The notes under the pieces are model-generated. The model searched no databases. It was given only the letters and a program-made list of their open reading frames with translations, and was not told the origin of the DNA. From contig SVBN01000003.1 of NCBI GenBank assembly GCA_015058875.1, positions 26,343 to 90,342 of the forward strand: a DNA stretch of 64,000 bases, given 5' to 3'. The translations under genes were made by a program, and so were the position numbers. Origin of the DNA: Erysipelotrichaceae bacterium (GTDB lineage: Bacteria; Bacillota_I; Bacilli_A; Erysipelotrichales; Erysipelotrichaceae). Positions 6,809 to 16,017 of this stretch are shown in pieces. Positions within the stretch are counted from its first letter, which is position 1, and the number at the start of each line of letters is the position of its first letter.

Positions 6809-8512
6809 TCACACGGCATGACGAAGTGTCGTCAGCAGACGGTTGATATCGACCGGTTTTGCAATGTGGCCGTCCATTCCCGCTTCTCTGGCTCTGGCAA
6901 TATCTTCCGCAAAGGTATTGGCTGTCATTGCATAGATCCGGACAGTCTCTGCGTCAGCTCTGTTCATCTTCCGGATATTCCGAACAGCTTCATACCCGTC
7001 CATCACCGGCATCTGGATATCCATCAGGATCACATCAAACTTCCCTGCTTCGGATGCTTCAAACAGATCGCAGGCCTCTTTTCCGTTTTCGGCAGTTTCC
7101 ACTTCCGCTCCGGCGGAAGACAGGATTTCCTCTGCGATCATCCGGTTGATCATATTATCTTCCACCAGCAGAATATGCATGCCGCCGAGGTCGGCGCTCA
7201 TGCTGAGATTATTTTCCTTTTCCTGAGTCACAAACACTTCATTCAGTCCGTTAATCAGTGATTTCCGGAAGAACGGTGCCGGAATAAAGCGGACAATTCC
7301 GCTGCGCTCCGCCCGGTATTCGATCTCCTCCCAGTTGTCGGAGCTCACCAGAACAATCCGGGTTGCCGGTTCTGCTTTATGAATATAGGAAGCGATCTCG
7401 AAAACACTGCCGCTTCCGGTGTTCCCGCCGATGATTACACCGTCAAACATGTGATTGTGAAACTCTGCATCGGCCAGTTCGGACACAGCATCCGCCGAAG
7501 AAGAAACAATCTTAAACTCTGCCCCGGACTCACCGAGATATGCACGGAATCTGTCCGCACTCTCTTTATCGGCTTCGATCACAAGCAGATTCTTATTCTT
7601 CAGAACAGCTGTATCCAGTTCCTGAATTTCATAGGCCAGCGGAATCCGGATATCAACGGATGTTCCCATGCCGGGTTCGCTTTCAATCGATACGGTACCG
7701 TGCATCATCTCTGTCAGCTGACGGACGATACTCATTCCCAGTCCGGTGCCTTCCGTTTTTGATGTCCCGGAGTTTTCGGCTCTGGTAAACGGGTCGAATA
7801 CCGTTTTCAGGAATTCGGGGCTCATTCCGATGCCGTTGTCTGTGCATCTGAAACAAAGCAGGCATTTTTCCCCTGCTGTTTCTTCCGAGACGGCAACCTC
7901 TACCTTTCCGCCCGCATCCGTATATTTCGCCGCATTGGAAATGATATTGACGAAGATCTGACGCAGACGCAGAGCATCCCCGCGCAGGCTTTCATATTCA
8001 ATGTTCTCTGTTCTGAATATGAACTCATGGCCTTTCTGCGTCATCATCGGACGGACAATGATCAGCGTGTCATGAAGAATATCGCTCAGGGAGAAGCGTT
8101 CTTCCGAAACAGACATTCTTCCGGAAGAGATTCTCGACATATCCAGCACTTCATTGATCAGACTGAGCAGGTGAGCGCTGGCAGTTTCTATCTTTGACAG
8201 GGAATCTGCCACTCTGGCCTTTTCGTCAATATGCTTTTTTGCCAGTGCGGTCAGTCCGATAATTGCATTCATCGGTGTACGCATGTCGTGTGACATACTG
8301 CTGAGGAAGGTTTCTTTCGCTTTATTTTCGGATTCCAGTTCCCGGATCTGACGCATCAGTTCCTGGGAAGTGTCTTCTCCCGCAATCCAGAGCTGCACTC
8401 CGTCGGCCATGTCTATTTTTTCTGCAGCTTCACTGCATCGAAAACCTGCCGTCTGATAAAGTACTGCCGGGGAATTCTCCGATAGATTGACAACTGCATA
8501 TTCTCTGGACAT
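6809..8512 (-). CDS. Hybrid sensor histidine kinase with two receiver domains
   Basis: This 567-residue protein has no membrane segment and only a short N-terminal region of about 50 residues. Its HisKA domain has the phosphoacceptor in SHDMRTPMNAIIG (His75). The HATPase_c domain shows NIISNAAKYTD (N box), DNGIGM (G1) and GTGLGMSIV (G2). A first receiver-like domain (about 310-425) lacks the phosphorylatable Asp: the expected DxxxxD region reads DGVIIGGN. The second receiver (about 440-560) is intact, with LLVEDN, ILMDIQMPVMDG, the Thr switch in AMTANTF and the Lys in HIAKPVD. The start at 8512 follows AGGAG by 8 nt. With no DNA-binding partner nearby, the coupled HD-GYP-like protein is the likely partner. 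Confidence 0.85.
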   Translation of the reverse strand: MSREYAVVNLSENSPAVLYQTAGFRCSEAAEKIDMADGVQLWIAGEDTSQELMRQIRELESENKAKETFLSSMSHDMRTPMNAIIGLTALAKKHIDEKARVADSLSKIETASAHLLSLINEVLDMSRISSGRMSVSEERFSLSDILHDTLIIVRPMMTQKGHEFIFRTENIEYESLRGDALRLRQIFVNIISNAAKYTDAGGKVEVAVSEETAGEKCLLCFRCTDNGIGMSPEFLKTVFDPFTRAENSGTSKTEGTGLGMSIVRQLTEMMHGTVSIESEPGMGTSVDIRIPLAYEIQELDTAVLKNKNLLVIEADKESADRFRAYLGESGAEFKIVSSSADAVSELADAEFHNHMFDGVIIGGNTGSGSVFEIASYIHKAEPATRIVLVSSDNWEEIEYRAERSGIVRFIPAPFFRKSLINGLNEVFVTQEKENNLSMSADLGGMHILLVEDNMINRMIAEEILSSAGAEVETAENGKEACDLFEASEAGKFDVILMDIQMPVMDGYEAVRNIRKMNRADAETVRIYAMTANTFAEDIARAREAGMDGHIAKPVDINRLLTTLRHAV

Positions 8513-8651
8513 AAAGCAGGCTCCTTTCAGGTATGATTTTAATGATTTCATTATAATACGCATTTTCTTCTGCATATAAACAGCATTTGTAAGCAGAACC
8601 TCCACTTATCATGGCATAATAATTCCGGAGAATGCGGAGGATTTTATAATT

Positions 8652-10271
8652 ATGAGAACCCTGTATCATAACGCAGTCATTTATACCGGCGCCTCTTCCC
8701 CTGCCCAGGCGATGATTGTTGAAGACGACAAGATCGTATGTGTCGGCAGTGAAAGAGAAGTATTTCAGCAGGCAGAAGAGAATGATGCCCGTATCAACCT
8801 GCAGGGACAGTTTGTATGTCCCGGATTCAACGATTCGCATATGCACCTTCTGAATTTCGGGCAGTCGCTGCGGATGGCACAGCTGTCGCAGCACACTGGC
8901 AGCCTTTCCGGAATGCTGGATTATGTCCGGACATTTCTGAAGGAACATCCTCTGCGTGAAGGTCAGTGGCTCAGGGGCAGAGGCTGGAATCAGGACTATT
9001 TCACCGATGTGCACAGAATGCCCTCACGCGATGATCTGGATTCCGTTTCCAGGGATATTCCGATCATGCTGACGAGAGCCTGCGGGCATGCCTGTGCAGT
9101 GAATTCAAAGATACTTGAAATCGCCGGCATTACTGCGGAAACTCCGCAGCCCGAAGGCGGCAGAATCGGCATCGAAAACGGACAGCCGGACGGCAGGTTC
9201 TATGACAATGCCATGGAGCTGATCAACTGCCATATTCCGATCCCCACACAGGAAGAAATCATGAACATGATTGTCGAAGCCTGCCGGGCACTGAATTCCT
9301 TCGGAATCACCAGCGTACAGACAGATGACTACCGTGTGTTCCCCGGTATTTCCTGGGAAATGATCAACGATGCATACAGGGCATTGGATGCGCAGGGAGA
9401 ACTGACGGTCCGGGTATATGAACAGTGCAGTTTCAGCAGTTTTGATGAATATGTCAGATTCGTACAGTCCGGCGACGCGACCAGCCGCAGCAAATCCAAT
9501 TTCCGTGTCGGTCCGCTGAAGATCGTCGCAGACGGATCGCTCGGAAGCCGTACGGCGCATCTCAGCATCCCCTATGCGGATGATCCGGAAACATGCGGCT
9601 TCAACCTGTTCTCAGATGAGGAAATGAACCGTATGATTTCCTATGCCAACAGCCACAATCTCCAGGCTGCGGTACACGCCATCGGCGATGCCTGCCTGGA
9701 TCAGGTGCTGAACGCATTTGAACTTGCCCTGAAAGAACATCCGCGCGAGGATCACAGACACGGCATTGTTCACTGCCAGATTACCCGTCCGGATCAGCTG
9801 AAGAAAATCCGTGATCTGAATCTGCATGTATATGCCCAGTCCATATTCCTGGACTACGACAATCATATTGTCGAGGCACGCGTCGGAAAGAAACTGGCTT
9901 CTTCCAGCTACAGCTGGAAAACACTTCTGAACAGCGGCGTTACGGTATCCAACGGTTCCGACTGCCCGGTCGAACTGCCGGATGTAATGAAAGGAATCGA
10001 ATGTGCCGTTACCAGATCCTCCATGGACGGAACCGGACCGTATCTGCTCAATGAGGCATTTACCGTAAAGGAAGCGCTGGACAGCTTTACTTCTGCCGGG
10101 GCATTCGCAAGTCATGAAGAAAAGCGGAAGGGAAAACTGCTTCCGGGTTATTATGCGGATTTTGCGGTTCTGGATCAGAATCCGTTTGAAACCGACCTTT
10201 ATCATATTCATAATATTCAGGTCATTTCCGTCTATCTTGCCGGATACAAGGTCTTTGAGAGGAAAGCATGA
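8652..10271 (+). CDS. Amidohydrolase family protein (YtcJ-like)
   Basis: This is a 539-residue metal-dependent hydrolase of the amidohydrolase superfamily, YtcJ/NfdA branch. The metal-binding HxH is in FNDSHMHLLNFG. Other family signatures are GRGWNQDYF, VADGSLGSRTAHL, AVHAIGDACLDQVLNAF (His), HCQITRPDQL, and the C-terminal Asp in SNGSDCPVELP. Relatives hydrolyse amides or formyl groups, but the substrate of this branch is rarely known. GGAGG precedes the start by a suitable distance. It overlaps the next gene by 4 bp (ATGA), forming a three-gene operon with the acetyltransferase and the MBL-fold hydrolase. Confidence 0.9.
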   Translation: MRTLYHNAVIYTGASSPAQAMIVEDDKIVCVGSEREVFQQAEENDARINLQGQFVCPGFNDSHMHLLNFGQSLRMAQLSQHTGSLSGMLDYVRTFLKEHPLREGQWLRGRGWNQDYFTDVHRMPSRDDLDSVSRDIPIMLTRACGHACAVNSKILEIAGITAETPQPEGGRIGIENGQPDGRFYDNAMELINCHIPIPTQEEIMNMIVEACRALNSFGITSVQTDDYRVFPGISWEMINDAYRALDAQGELTVRVYEQCSFSSFDEYVRFVQSGDATSRSKSNFRVGPLKIVADGSLGSRTAHLSIPYADDPETCGFNLFSDEEMNRMISYANSHNLQAAVHAIGDACLDQVLNAFELALKEHPREDHRHGIVHCQITRPDQLKKIRDLNLHVYAQSIFLDYDNHIVEARVGKKLASSSYSWKTLLNSGVTVSNGSDCPVELPDVMKGIECAVTRSSMDGTGPYLLNEAFTVKEALDSFTSAGAFASHEEKRKGKLLPGYYADFAVLDQNPFETDLYHIHNIQVISVYLAGYKVFERKA

Positions 10272-10762
10272 ACAGCATCACCTACCGATTCGCCTCTGAA
10301 GAAGATACTCATCTGATCATGGAATTCATCCATGCCCTTGCCGTTTATGAAAAGATGGAAGATGAAGTGGTCGGGGACGAAGACCTTCTCAGGGAATGGA
10401 TCTTTGAGAAAAAGAAGGCGGAAGTATTATTCGCCTGCATTGACGGAAAAGAAGCCGGTTTTGCACTGTTTTTCCATAACTTTTCCACCTTTCTCGCAAG
10501 AGCGGGCATCTATCTCGAAGATCTCTACGTTCTGGAAGAATACCGGGGAACCGGCTGCGGAAAGGGTCTGCTGAAGAAACTGGCGGAAATTGCCGTGGAA
10601 CGCGGATGCGGAAGACTGGAATGGTGCTGCCTTGACTGGAATCAGCCCTCGATTGACTTCTATCTGTCGCTCGGCGCACAGCCGATGAGCGGCTGGACAA
10701 CATATCGTATGGCAGGAGATACATTAAAATCATTTGCGGAAGGAAAAATAAAGAAATCATGA
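10268..10762 (+). CDS. GNAT family N-acetyltransferase
   Basis: This 164-residue acetyl-CoA-dependent acetyltransferase spans the single GNAT domain. The acetyl-CoA-binding motif A appears as EEYRGTGCGKGLLKKLAEIA, preceded by the beta4 strand LEDLYV, and the C-terminal part has the typical DWNQPSIDFYLSLGAQP. It resembles the small polyamine/thialysine N-acetyltransferase group (start NSITYRFASEEDTHLI, then FFHNFSTF). The acceptor remains unproven. Its start overlaps the stop of the amidohydrolase gene and its stop overlaps the start of the MBL gene, so the three proteins are probably made together. Confidence 0.88.
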   Translation: MNSITYRFASEEDTHLIMEFIHALAVYEKMEDEVVGDEDLLREWIFEKKKAEVLFACIDGKEAGFALFFHNFSTFLARAGIYLEDLYVLEEYRGTGCGKGLLKKLAEIAVERGCGRLEWCCLDWNQPSIDFYLSLGAQPMSGWTTYRMAGDTLKSFAEGKIKKS

Positions 10763-11712
10763 AAAATCAGTCCGTGTTCAATGAAATGACATTGGAAGAG
10801 GCCTCGGAATTCACCCGTTTAAGGCCGTTTCTCCCCTATCAGCCGGATCCTGTCATTTCAAAGCGTCCCGAACACCAGACGCCGCGGCCCATTGAACCGC
10901 TGAAGGTATTCGATAATGTTTACTGGATGGGCTCGGAGAGCGTCGGTGTTCTGGTCATCGACACAGGGGATGGCTTTATGATGATCGACAGCGGCAGCAA
11001 TGACGAAGAAGCCGCATGGATTGCCGGAAGCTTTTCCGCACTGGGAATGGATCCCGCTCAGATCAGAGTAATTGTTATCAGCCACGAGCATTTTGATCAC
11101 TACGGCGGTGTTCCGTATTTTACGGAAAACATCTGCCCCGACGCTTTGACAGCCATCAGCAGAACCGGCTGGAATCTGCTTCAGACTGTCCCGACGGAAT
11201 TCGCATTCATTGAGCCCCGCCCGCGCAGGGCGGATATTCTGATCGATGACGGACTGTGTCTGAAACTGGGCAATACCGCACTGTACTGCATATCCACACC
11301 TGGCCACAGCGCCGGATGTCTGTCCTTCATCTTCAATTCTTCCCTGCACGGCGAACCGCTGTCCGTCGGTGTTATGGGCGGATCCGCTGTCTGGCCGGAT
11401 TTTCCCGAAGCGAGAATGTATGAAAGTTCCGTAGAATATTTCCGGCTTTATACTGACATCTTCCGGTGCAATGCCTTCTCTGCGGTTCATCAGCGTAAAA
11501 ATGAACTGGACAGAGTCAGAGATCATTGGAGCATAGGAACCGAACACCCATGGTTATGCCGGCCGGAAGAATTTGACCGTGCTTATCTGCAGGGCTTCCG
11601 CGATAAGGTACAGCGCACCATATACAGCGGATATATGCAGCCGTATATGATGCCCGTCAGAAACGGTGAACCGCCGGAACCCGAGGGCAGTCCGCTTCCG
11701 GAAAAACAATAA
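10759..11712 (+). CDS. MBL-fold metallohydrolase, subclass B3-like
   Basis: This 317-residue metallo-beta-lactamase-fold hydrolase has the zinc motif SHEHFDHYGG (His109, His111, Asp113, His114), a later STPGHSAGC (second-site His) and a C-terminal His in GTEHPW. The DTGDGFMMIDSG lead-in is typical of the B3-like branch. No signal peptide is visible, so a cytoplasmic hydrolase is more likely than a secreted beta-lactamase. It is the last gene of the amidohydrolase operon and ends just before a bidirectional terminator. A second, shorter MBL-fold protein of the same branch occurs at 36156-36977. Confidence 0.88.
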   Translation: MKNQSVFNEMTLEEASEFTRLRPFLPYQPDPVISKRPEHQTPRPIEPLKVFDNVYWMGSESVGVLVIDTGDGFMMIDSGSNDEEAAWIAGSFSALGMDPAQIRVIVISHEHFDHYGGVPYFTENICPDALTAISRTGWNLLQTVPTEFAFIEPRPRRADILIDDGLCLKLGNTALYCISTPGHSAGCLSFIFNSSLHGEPLSVGVMGGSAVWPDFPEARMYESSVEYFRLYTDIFRCNAFSAVHQRKNELDRVRDHWSIGTEHPWLCRPEEFDRAYLQGFRDKVQRTIYSGYMQPYMMPVRNGEPPEPEGSPLPEKQ

Positions 11713-11723
11713 GGATTTACGGC

Positions 11724-11752
11724 AAAAGACCGGGCAATACTCCCGGTCTTTT
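11724..11752. terminator. Bidirectional terminator
   Basis: An 11-bp perfect stem (AAAAGACCGGG, 11724-11734, with its complement at 11742-11752) and a 7-nt loop has T-runs on both strands. It ends both the amidohydrolase operon and the convergent flotillin gene. Confidence 0.9.
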
Positions 11753-11755
11753 CTG

Positions 11756-13219
11756 TTACTCCTGTACTGTCTGAATATTGACGCCGTCAAGTCCGGTCAC
11801 ATTGATATTCCGGTTGACTTTCGCATCATAGGTATTCGCTTTCATAATGTCCGCAAAACTGACGCCTGTCGCTTCCGACATGGTATCAAACACCTGCTTC
11901 ATCACTGCCGGCATGTTTGCACTGACCTGTGATGCACCGTTTCCGGAACCGCTGTCATAAATACTGATGTGATCGATCTGGCTCAGAGGCTTTGCAATCT
12001 CAGCGGCCATCTGAGGCATGATCCGGATCATCATCTCAGCCATCGCGGCACCGTTGTACATCCTGTAGGCTTCCGCCTTTTTTTCCATGGCTTCCGCTTC
12101 CGCCAGGCCCTTCAGTCTCGCGGCTTCCGCCTCGGCTCTGCCCTTTGCGGCAATACCGGCAGCTTCCGCTTCATATTTTGCCTGAATGCCTGCGGCTTCC
12201 TGTTCGGCACTGTAGCGCTGTGCCTCCGCTTCTTTCTGACGCCGGATCAGTTCTGCCTCCGCAGCCTTTTCTGCCGCATACTTGTCCGCATCAGCCTTCT
12301 TTTCGACAGCGGCGGCCAGCTCCTGCTGACGCACGGTAACTTCCTTCTGCTTCAGTTCCGCTTCACGCTCCGCCTTTGCGATCATCGCATTGACCGTAGC
12401 TGTCTGAATCACGCGCTGCTGTTCCTGGTTCTGAATTTCATACGCCGCGTCCGCATGTGCCCTTGCGGCATCCGCCTGACTTTTCAGTTCGGATTCCTTA
12501 ATGCTCAGTTCGTTATTCTTTTTCGCGATCTCCGTCTGTGCGGCTACCCGTGCATCATTGGATGCCCGGTCGGCTTCCGCCTGGGCAATGGCAACATCTC
12601 TGTCCGCCTCTGCCTTGGCAATTGCGGCATCTTTTTTGATCTTTGCGGTGTTGTCCATACCGAGATCATTGATCAGGCCGTTTTCATCATTCACATTCTG
12701 GATATTGCAGGATAGTATTTCGATCCCGAGCTTCTCCATGTCTTTTGACGCCTTTGCCATTACCTGATCGGAAAAGGAATCCCGGTCGGTATTGATGGTT
12801 TTCAGATCCAGTGTACCGATAATTTCTCTCATGTTGCCCTGCAGGGAATCCTGCAGATCCATGGCGATTTCCTCACTGCTTTTATTCAGGAAGTTCCGCT
12901 CCGCCTTCAGCATTCCTTCCGGGCTGGTATCAATTCTTACCTTGGCAATCGCATCTACCTTGACATTGATGAAATCATTGGTCGGAATATACGAATCCGT
13001 TTTGATATCCACGGAAATCTGCCCCAGATGCAGATGATCCACCTTTTCCAGATACGGGATTTTCAGGCCTGCCCTGCCAATCAGTACTCTCGGCGTTTTA
13101 TGCAGCCCCGAGATAATCACCGCTACATCCGGAGATGCTTTCACATACCCCGTGAGCAGTACCGCAATCATCATTGCGGCAATTACAGTAAATACAGCGA
13201 TCTTTATCATTCCGTTCAT
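11756..13219 (-). CDS. Flotillin family (SPFH/band 7) membrane scaffold protein
   Basis: This 487-residue protein is a bacterial flotillin (FloT/YuaG type), a scaffold of membrane microdomains. One N-terminal hydrophobic segment (about residues 4-25) is followed by the SPFH domain (about 28-200, with KASPDVAVIISG and VDIKTDSYIPTNDFINVKVDA). A long coiled coil of Ala/Glu-rich repeats (about 210-390, many AEA and AQAEAD units) comes next, then a short C-terminal domain. The start at 13219 follows AGGAGG by 5 nt; an in-frame ATG at 13282 has no such site. The NfeD partner gene that often accompanies flotillins is not adjacent. Its promoter region holds two inverted repeats. Confidence 0.92.
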   Translation of the reverse strand: MNGMIKIAVFTVIAAMMIAVLLTGYVKASPDVAVIISGLHKTPRVLIGRAGLKIPYLEKVDHLHLGQISVDIKTDSYIPTNDFINVKVDAIAKVRIDTSPEGMLKAERNFLNKSSEEIAMDLQDSLQGNMREIIGTLDLKTINTDRDSFSDQVMAKASKDMEKLGIEILSCNIQNVNDENGLINDLGMDNTAKIKKDAAIAKAEADRDVAIAQAEADRASNDARVAAQTEIAKKNNELSIKESELKSQADAARAHADAAYEIQNQEQQRVIQTATVNAMIAKAEREAELKQKEVTVRQQELAAAVEKKADADKYAAEKAAEAELIRRQKEAEAQRYSAEQEAAGIQAKYEAEAAGIAAKGRAEAEAARLKGLAEAEAMEKKAEAYRMYNGAAMAEMMIRIMPQMAAEIAKPLSQIDHISIYDSGSGNGASQVSANMPAVMKQVFDTMSEATGVSFADIMKANTYDAKVNRNINVTGLDGVNIQTVQE

Positions 13220-13476
13220 AGTCTCCTCCTTCTTTGCAATGAAAAACGGATATGGCATGCCATACCCGGATTGTTCATTCATTCCTCATGTATGGCGTAC
13301 CTTACATGAGTCTTGCAATTTCAGAGAGACCGGAACTGATTTCGTGGTGACGGTCCGCCCCGCACATCCTGTGCGCTGCTACTCCCTCATTGACCATATC
13401 GTAGCATGCCCGCTTCGCGCGTCAATATCCTGTGATATATTTCACATAATTTTCCGCAATTACGGCTTTCTGCGTG
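13220..13476. other. Intergenic region upstream of the flotillin gene
   Basis: No gene is visible. The region holds a perfect 14-bp palindrome (TATGGCATGCCATA, 13251-13264) about 32 bp before the flotillin start. It also holds an 8-bp inverted repeat (CTCATGTA, 13285-13292, and TACATGAG, 13303-13310) with a 10-bp spacer. The latter is in a plausible operator position just upstream of or over the promoter. Confidence 0.45.
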
Positions 13477-13503
13477 AAAAAATGCCCTGAAGCCCAGGAC
13501 ATT
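13477..13503 (-). terminator. Terminator after the tannase-like esterase gene
   Basis: A 9-bp stem with one G-U pair (13495-13503 with 13481-13489) and a U-run overlaps the stop codon of the esterase gene. It insulates the flotillin gene from upstream transcription. Confidence 0.75.
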
Positions 13504-15001
13504 ATTTCATCAGATTATGCATCCAGAGGAACAGCTCGCCGGTATCGTAGTCGCCGACATGCGGAACTCCCCAGGGGATCAGGTAATCGACTTTGACGCC
13601 GTTGTTTCTGAGCATCAGCGTCAGAACGGAAGATACCGCAAGCGATGTATCCCGGTCTGCTGCTCCGGCACGGATCCGGAAGTTTTCGGCTTTGACGGAT
13701 CTCGGATCGGTGATGTAATACAGCGGATTGTACAGTTTGACATTCTCCGCCGGAGCTTTCGGCCAGCCGCTGACATCATGCACTGCACCGAATGATGTGA
13801 AATGACGGTTGTCAATGCGCAGTGATCCGAATGCCATATTCTCCGGAGATCCCGGTTCACCGGTCTTGTCGAATGCAGGTACCGGTTTCATTCTTGTACG
13901 GAAGCTGATAAAGCTGTCCCAGTCGATTCCGATCGGACGGTCATTGTGGAAATCAATCCACTTGTACTGCTTCAGATCCGCATCCTCCAGCACGGCCTTT
14001 TCCATCGAACGGACAACCTGCTTTTCAATCCAGTTGCGGAAGGAACCGCTGCCGTCCGGATTCATCTGCAGTGCATAACCCTGATCGTCTCTCAGATTCA
14101 GGCTGTTGATATAGGAAGGATACATTGCGGCCAGATCTCTGGAAAGATGCTTCTGTCTGAGATCCATGGTTTCCGTTACAGGCACTCTCTGCACAATTGC
14201 CCTTCTCATCTCTTCCGGAAGCTTTGAGAAATCCGGATGCCCGTTATGGAACAGGCTTGCCAGCATTTCTTCCGTGATGCCGTTTTCCTTTGCGGCTTCC
14301 TGATTGACGGAAAGACGCATGGTGTGCGCATCCGGCTGTTTCCGGAATTCCCATTCATACGCCATATCGGCATGGTCCAGATCCGTAATCGGGCAATAGC
14401 AGGATGAGGCAAATACATCATCCCGTTCATCCGCCGCACCGATCTCCCTCAGATACGGCTCATAATCCGGATGGTTGCCTGTACATCCGAGCAATGCGGA
14501 CATTGCGCCGCCGGCACTGGTGCCGTTGGTTACAATCTTTTCGGTATCGCCGGGGATCACATCCCGGTTATGTCTCAGATATCTGATGGCTGCCTTCAGA
14601 TCCACAAGCGCAGCCGGAACGACACCGGTATTGATGCCCCGTTCATCCTTCAATCCGATTCCGCGGGCAGTCGGAACGACTACCACATAGCCCAGGTACA
14701 GCGCAATTGCGGACGCTGTAATTCTGCCGTGGTGATCCAGACCGGGCTTCTGAAAATATCCGGGCCGGTATCCGCCGATTGTATTCGGCATGAAAATCGG
14801 GGCTGTATGAATATCAAATTTCCCGATCGTGCCTTTTTCATAGTAGTCTTCCGGAACATAGATGCTGAGTTCCTGATGATCCGGATCCACCGGATCTGCA
14901 CAGTAAATGCGATGTTCAAATGCCCGGAACCGGACCTCTCTGTCATCGAACAGCAGAGATTCCATTGTAAAGGCTTCATCATTGAAACGGAGATCTGCCA
15001 T
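13502..15001 (-). CDS. Alpha/beta-hydrolase, subtype B tannase-like esterase
   Basis: This 499-residue serine hydrolase carries a complete triad: the nucleophile in GTSAGGAMSALLG, an Asp in GAADRDTS and a His in WGVPHVGDYD close to the C-terminus. The oxyanion region reads MPNTIGGYRPG. Length and motif order match subtype B tannases and related feruloyl-type esterases of lactobacilli and gut Bacillota, which cleave galloyl or other phenolic esters. No signal peptide is seen, so it acts inside the cell. It lies downstream of murQ on the same strand with a 64-bp gap and could belong to the mgl-murQ transcript. The substrate is an inference. Confidence 0.75.
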   Translation of the reverse strand: MADLRFNDEAFTMESLLFDDREVRFRAFEHRIYCADPVDPDHQELSIYVPEDYYEKGTIGKFDIHTAPIFMPNTIGGYRPGYFQKPGLDHHGRITASAIALYLGYVVVVPTARGIGLKDERGINTGVVPAALVDLKAAIRYLRHNRDVIPGDTEKIVTNGTSAGGAMSALLGCTGNHPDYEPYLREIGAADERDDVFASSCYCPITDLDHADMAYEWEFRKQPDAHTMRLSVNQEAAKENGITEEMLASLFHNGHPDFSKLPEEMRRAIVQRVPVTETMDLRQKHLSRDLAAMYPSYINSLNLRDDQGYALQMNPDGSGSFRNWIEKQVVRSMEKAVLEDADLKQYKWIDFHNDRPIGIDWDSFISFRTRMKPVPAFDKTGEPGSPENMAFGSLRIDNRHFTSFGAVHDVSGWPKAPAENVKLYNPLYYITDPRSVKAENFRIRAGAADRDTSLAVSSVLTLMLRNNGVKVDYLIPWGVPHVGDYDTGELFLWMHNLMK

Positions 15002-15065
15002 AGTTACGCCTCACTTCTTTTTAACTATTATAAGGGAAAGAACAGAAATTCTCACCTTTGTATCA

Positions 15066-15953
15066 TCACAGTTCCGCTGCCTTCCGGACAAATCCGCCGG
15101 CCTGCTTCAGAGACGCTTCCGCCTCCTGTTTTGTACAGCTGTTCAGGATCATAATAATCGCTGTCTTCATCTCATGCCCGGATGCTTCATAGACTTCTGC
15201 CGCCTGCTCTCTGCCGCATTCCGCAGCCTCGGCAATGATGCGTACAGCTCTGTCTTCAAGTTTCTGATTCGTCGGCTGCATGTCCACCATCAGATTCTTA
15301 TATACTTTCCCGATTCCGGTCATGGATGCGGTCGAAAGCATATTGCAGATCATCTTGGTGCAGGTTCCCGCCTTCAGACGGGTGGAACCCGTCAGCACTT
15401 CACTGCCGGCATCCGCCTCAATGGCCGCTTCGGCATATTGTGAAATGACAGCATTTTTATTGCAGGCAACGGACACCCGGTTTGCATGCACTTCTTCCGC
15501 ATATTTCAACGCGCCGATGACGTACGGCGTCCTGCCGCTTGCGGCAATCCCGATCACCGTATCATGTGCATTCAGACCGATTGCTTTCAGGTCCTGCTTT
15601 CCGCCCTCTTCGGAATCTTCCGCGCCTTCTATGCCGCGGAATACCGCTTCCTTTCCGCCGGCAATCACGCCGGCCACCTGTTCGCTGGAAAAGGTCGGCA
15701 CGCATTCCGAAGCATCCAGAATTCCGAGCCTGCCGCTGGTACCGGCGCCGATATAGATCATCCTGCCGCCGGCTTTCAGCGATGCGATGCAGAGCTCCAC
15801 CGCTTTGGCAATCTGAGGAAGTGCTTCATGTACGGCTTCGGCACATTTACGGTCTTCTGCATTCATGACTTCCAGAAGCTCGGGGATGCTCATGGCATCC
15901 ATATTCATCGTCTGTGTATTTCTGCTTTCTGTCTGCAGTTTTCCGAGATCCAT
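15066..15953 (-). CDS. murQ: N-acetylmuramic acid 6-phosphate etherase
   Basis: MurQ removes D-lactate from MurNAc-6-phosphate to give GlcNAc-6-phosphate during cell-wall sugar recovery. The 295-residue protein begins with the family ESRNTQTMNMD, continues with AGGRMIYIGAGTSGRLG (sugar-phosphate SIS loop), DASECVPTFS and IGIAASGRTPYV, and ends with the C-terminal helical part containing STRLKAGTCTKM. These are diagnostic. TAGGAG precedes the start by 6 nt. It follows the mgl permease gene by 64 bp, and an imperfect hairpin at 15972-15993 lies between them. Confidence 0.95.
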   Translation of the reverse strand: MDLGKLQTESRNTQTMNMDAMSIPELLEVMNAEDRKCAEAVHEALPQIAKAVELCIASLKAGGRMIYIGAGTSGRLGILDASECVPTFSSEQVAGVIAGGKEAVFRGIEGAEDSEEGGKQDLKAIGLNAHDTVIGIAASGRTPYVIGALKYAEEVHANRVSVACNKNAVISQYAEAAIEADAGSEVLTGSTRLKAGTCTKMICNMLSTASMTGIGKVYKNLMVDMQPTNQKLEDRAVRIIAEAAECGREQAAEVYEASGHEMKTAIIMILNSCTKQEAEASLKQAGGFVRKAAEL

Positions 15954-15971
15954 ACGTTTCTCCTAAGGAAA

Positions 15972-15993
15972 GGGAGATGCCCAAAGCATCCCC
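15972..15993 (-). other. Hairpin between mglC and murQ
   Basis: A stem of about 9 bp with one mismatch and a 5-nt loop lies between the two stop/start signals. It is followed on the transcript by CUUUCCUU and not by a clean U-run, so it is more likely a weak terminator or mRNA processing/stability element. Confidence 0.4.
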
Positions 15994-16017
15994 CTGAAAT
16001 CTCTGTAAATTGAACAG

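Noticed and set aside
12100..12700. DNA-level tandem repeat in the flotillin gene
   Set aside because: The repetition is at the protein level (Ala/Glu coiled coil) with varied codons and is normal for flotillins.
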